Below are positions 62,001 to 64,000 of a stretch of DNA of 64,000 nucleotides, one piece after another. Under the pieces are notes generated by a model. It was not told the DNA's origin, did no database searches, and was given only the letters and a program-made list of their open reading frames with translations. Each line of letters starts with the position of its first letter. The first letter of the stretch is position 1. Origin of the DNA: Cyanoderma ruficeps. Taxonomy: Eukaryota > Chordata > Aves > Passeriformes > Timaliidae. The translations under genes and the position numbers were made by a program. Where the stretch lies: NCBI GenBank assembly GCA_008694505.1, contig VZDJ01004378.1, positions 8,118,659 through 8,182,658 on the forward strand, read 5' to 3'.

Positions 62001-64000
62001 ACTGAAGCTCAGACCAGGACTCAAGTCTCTCCCTCAACGTTAGGGAGATTTAAAAACTGATGCTAAAAATAACGATAGTTGTCCTTACAGTCTAACTAGT
62101 ATCTAAAAATTATATTAAATTCCTCTAGAGAAAAAAAAATGTAATTATGCCACAAGCAGTAGACAACATCTTGCATGTTCATTGTTGAGGTGTCATGGAA
62201 GAGTTTTCTAAAATCTTCATTGCTGATATTGACTGGAAGAAAAATATAGTTATAATAGATAACTGTCCTAGCATGTCTTTTATTTGATAAGGATTAAAAG
62301 AAAATTACTGCATAATGCAATATACCCAAGTCAGCACAGTAATAAAAGGAGTCATTTTATCAACAGGATTAAGTCTCACAATAGAATAATCCATAATGGA
62401 AGTTACAGGAATGGAGTAAAAGAGAAAGCTAAAATGGTTGTTCTTTTTCCCCCAGAGTTATAAGGAGATGATCTAATGCTATGTTTTTATAAGCAGAGCT
62501 CTTTCCCAAAGCATTTCCTAGGATAATTTCTTTTATATTTAATGAATTTCAGGAAGTGAGGAAGGTTGATGTTTTATTATTTAATGTAGTCCCTGAAGAG
62601 CAGAATAAAGCCATGAAGATATTCTATGTATCTTATTTTACAGCTGCCAGATAAGCTATTTTTTCTTGAACAAAGACTCTCCAGCAATTTATGAATGCAG
62701 TTAAATGTTCAGATATTTCAGTGCAGGAGATGTTTTACCTGTGCAACTGAGAATATAGGGAATTTATAAATCCCAGGTTCTCAGCAGAAACCCACCCCCA
62801 AAGCAGTGCTTGTGAACTGATTTCTCCCCTGCAGATAGCTAGGGTTTCATCACAAACTCCCCTCAAACTCATTTCATACCAGTACTCTCCAGTGTAGGCT
62901 GGGCAGTGTCCAGCTGCCTCTCTCAGGATGGAAGAGCCTTTCAGCAAGAGAGGCACAGAGGGATGCTGCAGTTTGAGTTCAGAGGTGAAGTTCAGTAAGA
63001 AAGTCCAGCTCACAGGAGAGACCAGAAACAACCACTCAGCTGCACCTCCTGTGAGGCAGCACCCAAGAATCAAGTAATTTCTAACACAGGAATTTCTCCA
63101 CAAGCTAGGGAGCACAGGTGCATTCAGAATCCCTGTAGATGCTCATGGCACTTCCATAGGTTCTTTTCAAGGCTAATGTACTCTAAGTTTAAAAAAACCC
63201 CAAAAAACTAAAAACAAAACAACCCACCTCTAAAAATAATTACCTACTCAGAGTTCATTCTTCAGTGGAACATAGCAAATTTGAGCTATTAGTTGGTCAG
63301 AAAAACACATATAACGTTTCAGTGAGAAGTACTGAGAAGGAAGATAACATTCTTTAATTTCTTTTCTTCTGATTCACAAACAGGATTTAAATAAAGAACT
63401 AACTAGTAGAAAAATAAAATATTTGAAACATTTTAATTCATGGACAATCATGAGAAAATAATCTGCAGCATCTGATGTGTTATAAACTGCTTTATGTACA
63501 AAACACCACACTGGGTCATGTTGTACTTAATAGCTGAAACACAAGCTCAGCTGACAACTGAGACTGTTATTTTGGGGAAATTTCTTATTTACCAAAGCAG
63601 TTTTCCTGATATTTTCTAAAATCCCACACAGGCTAATGCAATTTGGAAAAAAAAGAATAAAAAAGAAAAAATTGAATTGATGCCAGAGAAACGTACCTGA
63701 AAAAAGATTCACACCTTAAATAATAGAGGTCTGAACTTGCAGCACTGACATAGATAAATAGGTTGCCTAGTAGGTTGTTTACTGTGCTATTGGACCTGGA
63801 GCATGATAAAGTAAGCAGAAAAGGGACTGCATAAGCTTTATCTCCATAACAACCAAGAAAAGAACGATTACAAAAGAGCACGGAAAAGCCACCTTCACAA
63901 AACAGGCTTTAACCTTAGAGCAATGGGAGCAGCACATCACACTGTACTGCTGATGTTTAAATAAGAAAAGACAGTCTTGGCTCAAAACTGCTGCATCTCA
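59089..64000. other. Non-coding stretch, no gene recognised
   Basis: No gene is recognised. A GC-richer patch at about 60230-60450 and a 126-codon minus-strand frame at 62735-63115 have no identifiable product. An A/C-rich run lies near 63190. The remaining open frames are short. Confidence 0.5.

Noticed and set aside
62735..63115. 126-codon minus-strand frame in a GC-richer patch
   Set aside because: No recognised domain; length is within chance expectation for GC-richer DNA.

Overview
This window reads as vertebrate nuclear DNA, most likely from a bird and probably a songbird. It is AT-rich and gene-poor, with no bacterial-style gene packing. The avian call rests on CR1 LINE tails ending in the typical ATTCTGTG octamer and on several LTRs of avian ERVL and ERVK type. 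Family names come from remembered resemblance, because no database could be searched. I find no protein-coding gene I can defend, no tRNA or rRNA, and no CRISPR array. The window is best read as intergenic or deep-intronic DNA.

Layout: 1-3539 is plain non-coding DNA. A minus-sense solo LTR with a perfect 5-bp target duplication (GTGTC) lies at 3545-4242. The standout feature is a tandem array at 5950-7631. Its outer parts are built from 23-bp and 28-bp subunits that each begin TATGCAAAT, so it carries about 34 perfect copies of the octamer ATGCAAAT, all on the + strand. A GC- and CpG-rich block of 6.5 units of exactly 51 bp (6327-6657) is embedded in it. A 23+28 pair of the octamer array is also 51 bp.

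Further along are a plus-sense LTR (10607-11048), a second minus-sense solo LTR with a perfect CTCAC duplication (12186-12717), a 35-bp perfect tandem duplication (13325-13394), an ERVK-like plus-sense LTR (19947-20414), a truncated CR1 3' end (28150-28556), a minus-sense LTR (36185-36603), an old antisense CR1 reverse-transcriptase fragment (about 36895-37320), two short CR1 tails (38018-38086, 40142-40249) and a long minus-sense LTR (about 58235-59088). The rest shows no recognisable genes.

Candidates for unrecognised function are the octamer array, a 182-codon minus-strand frame at 31344-31892, a possible terminal exon at 43059-43178 behind an unusually long polypyrimidine tract, and a spaced inverted repeat with homeodomain-like motifs at 33585-33673. 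No pathway or operon logic applies here. The retroelement copies are independent insertions and none retains a recognisable internal coding region, apart from the decayed CR1 reverse-transcriptase remnant.
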